A stretch of 64,000 nt of DNA, from positions 6,324,001 to 6,388,000 of the forward strand of contig OY755172.1 in the NCBI GenBank assembly GCA_963576735.1, written 5' to 3'. This DNA is from Bedellia somnulentella. Taxonomy: Eukaryota > Arthropoda > Insecta > Lepidoptera > Bedelliidae. Of the stretch, positions 62,501 to 64,000 are shown piece after piece (positions within the stretch are counted from its first letter, which is position 1; each line of letters begins with the position of its first letter). Under the pieces are notes generated by a model. The model saw nothing but the letters and a program-made list of their open reading frames with translations. It did not search any database and had not been told where the DNA came from. The position numbers were made by a program, and so were the translations under genes.

Positions 62501-64000
62501 GGGAAATCGTATTCGTAAATTTATCACTAAGACAGACCATTTAGGGACTTTTTGTTATCATTGAGTTGAACATTGAAAAGTTTTATCCTTTTAAAAATTT
62601 CAGTTTTAAATAAATAAAATAGAACAGTTATTACCTTATGCTCAGATTTAAAATATTGTTGCTCATTCAGCAATACAGATAAAGGAAATGATAAGAGAAA
62701 AGATAAATATCTGATAATCTCTAAGTTAAACCAGAATCTAAGTTCATTTGAAAAAACTGAAATATATTTTAGCCAATATTACAAAATGAACTGCTGTAAA
62801 AATACTCGTAGCCGTGGTACTAAGGGGGTGAAATATGGCTCGCCCTAGTTACAGGGGGCACGACCTGGGTGGCCCATATCCGAGCGCGCCAACTAGGCCG
62901 CCTAGTATTCGCTTTAGTCCTGCCTTCGATTAGGTAACCTCCCTGTATACTGTACGAAAACATCTTTATTGTGCTCCACATTCAATTTACGTACCAACCG
63001 AATAAAAAAGGCCATGTTGTATCTGTATAAATAAGGAAATACAAAAAGACTGAAATAACATAAAATTTAAATTCGCTGCAACATGTAGGTTGATTGTTGA
63101 TCTTATAAAAGAAACTGTAACTTCAAGGCGAACGTTTGCAATAAAACCGTTTGTTGCATTTAGACATTCACGTAATGTAGGTCACGGATTTTAGGGGCAA
63201 GGTTGGTTCAGCGGGCTTTGGTGGATCCGCGCGTGCTGCTCCGCCACATCCGCTATGCAATCTCTATTTGTATTCAGTTTCGTACACTGCTTGATGAAGG
63301 CCGAGCTACCGTGCCGTTTCATTGGTCGCCGTAAGCGCTTATATCCGACCCGTTTCAAACCTGTGCATGTTTCAACATTGCATTCAAATAAAATTAAAGC
63401 GTATAGCTATACCTCATGTTGCAAGTAAATCAGCAGTCGATTCAGAATGTAATAGATAGGTGAGTTCCGCCTGGCCGGTACAATAAGCACTCCGCTTGGA
63501 GCTGCTCATGGTTACGAAATGGTAATTGCTTAGAAGAGCCGAGCCGTAACTGGGTCGCGACGAGTGCGCCTGCGACTCGCTCCGCTGTCCTGTAATGCTA
63601 CTGCAAACTACACCACTCGATTATACACTTGATTTACTGGTACCTTTTTAAAGCTTCGAAACAAAGCTGTTAGTCGCTTGGCAAGAATGTTATTTGAGTG
63701 ACGTTCATTTCATCATAGGCAAAGGTCACGCGTTCTATTTGTGACTACTCAAATTATCAGTTGTTTACAGGGCCATGTTTTTTTTACATTTGCTGACACA
63801 AAAACCGTGAAAACAAATTCTGGTGAGCTGAGGTTAGATATGACACAAGCGATTGGTGGCACAATAGAGCGATTGCCGACTCGATTCCGCTGCAACATAG
63901 CTATTGACCTATTTAATGGTGCACGATCGCCTGCCGACAACCGAATTGCTTGTGCATGCGTTTATACGTGACCGAGTGCAGCCTCGCTCGGTGTTTATGT

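Larger units (their letters stand above)
55539..64000 (+). other. First intron of the Glut4EF-like gene, running off the window
   Basis: Over 8.4 kb with no second exon that I can recognise. It holds two SINE-B copies and scattered short GC-rich patches (58610-58675, 59010-59035, 60490-60530, 61655-61700), some with the palindrome GCCGGC. Long first introns of insect developmental transcription factors often contain enhancers; that is inference only. Confidence 0.4.

Overview
The window is nuclear DNA from an insect, most probably a moth or butterfly. Genes are split into short exons by long AT-rich introns. The DNA is full of short interspersed elements, truncated LINEs, MITEs and a nested DNA transposon. 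The order assignment is an inference from gene content and repeat style; no species is claimed.

Three protein-coding genes were assembled by hand from splice sites, reading phase and family resemblance. (1) Minus strand, 10366 to 884: a complete 11-exon GEN/XPG-family Holliday-junction endonuclease (749 codons plus stop). It has the family's acidic catalytic residues, a Cys/His-rich insertion and a chromodomain-like segment. (2) Plus strand, 20588 to 43720: a complete 14-exon methylcrotonyl-CoA carboxylase alpha subunit (705 codons plus stop), from a mitochondrial-type N-terminus to the biotin-accepting AMKM motif. (3) Plus strand from 55170: the first coding exon of a Glut4EF-like transcription factor (DUF4772 type). 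It follows a GC-rich promoter region and opens an intron that runs off the right edge. A tRNA-Ala(AGC) gene lies at 48000-48072.

Layout: 1-880 repeats; 884-10366 the GEN gene; 10367-12749 repeat-rich spacer; 12750-20362 a TA-flanked DNA transposon that was invaded by a near-complete I-clade LINE, itself invaded by a truncated LINE; 20588-44600 Mccc1, whose introns hold SINEs, MITEs, two Jockey-type LINE relics and a broken THAP-domain fragment; 44600-54400 intergenic DNA with the tRNA and a palindromic hairpin element; 54400-64000 promoter, first exon and intron of the Glut4EF-like gene.

Two observations deserve most attention. First, three exons in the window (GEN exons 5 and 7, Mccc1 exon 7) have tandem partial or degenerate copies beside them. 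Two spare GEN exon-5 copies keep open, phase-compatible frames with splice sites. One alters the stretch just after the catalytic DxD, and the other deletes the DxD. Second, a truncated LINE family and two SINE families in the window share a 3' end. It consists of a C-rich/G-rich mini-hairpin, then G(G/C)CGTGA, then a TATG-type microsatellite tail, which suggests one LINE machinery mobilises all three.
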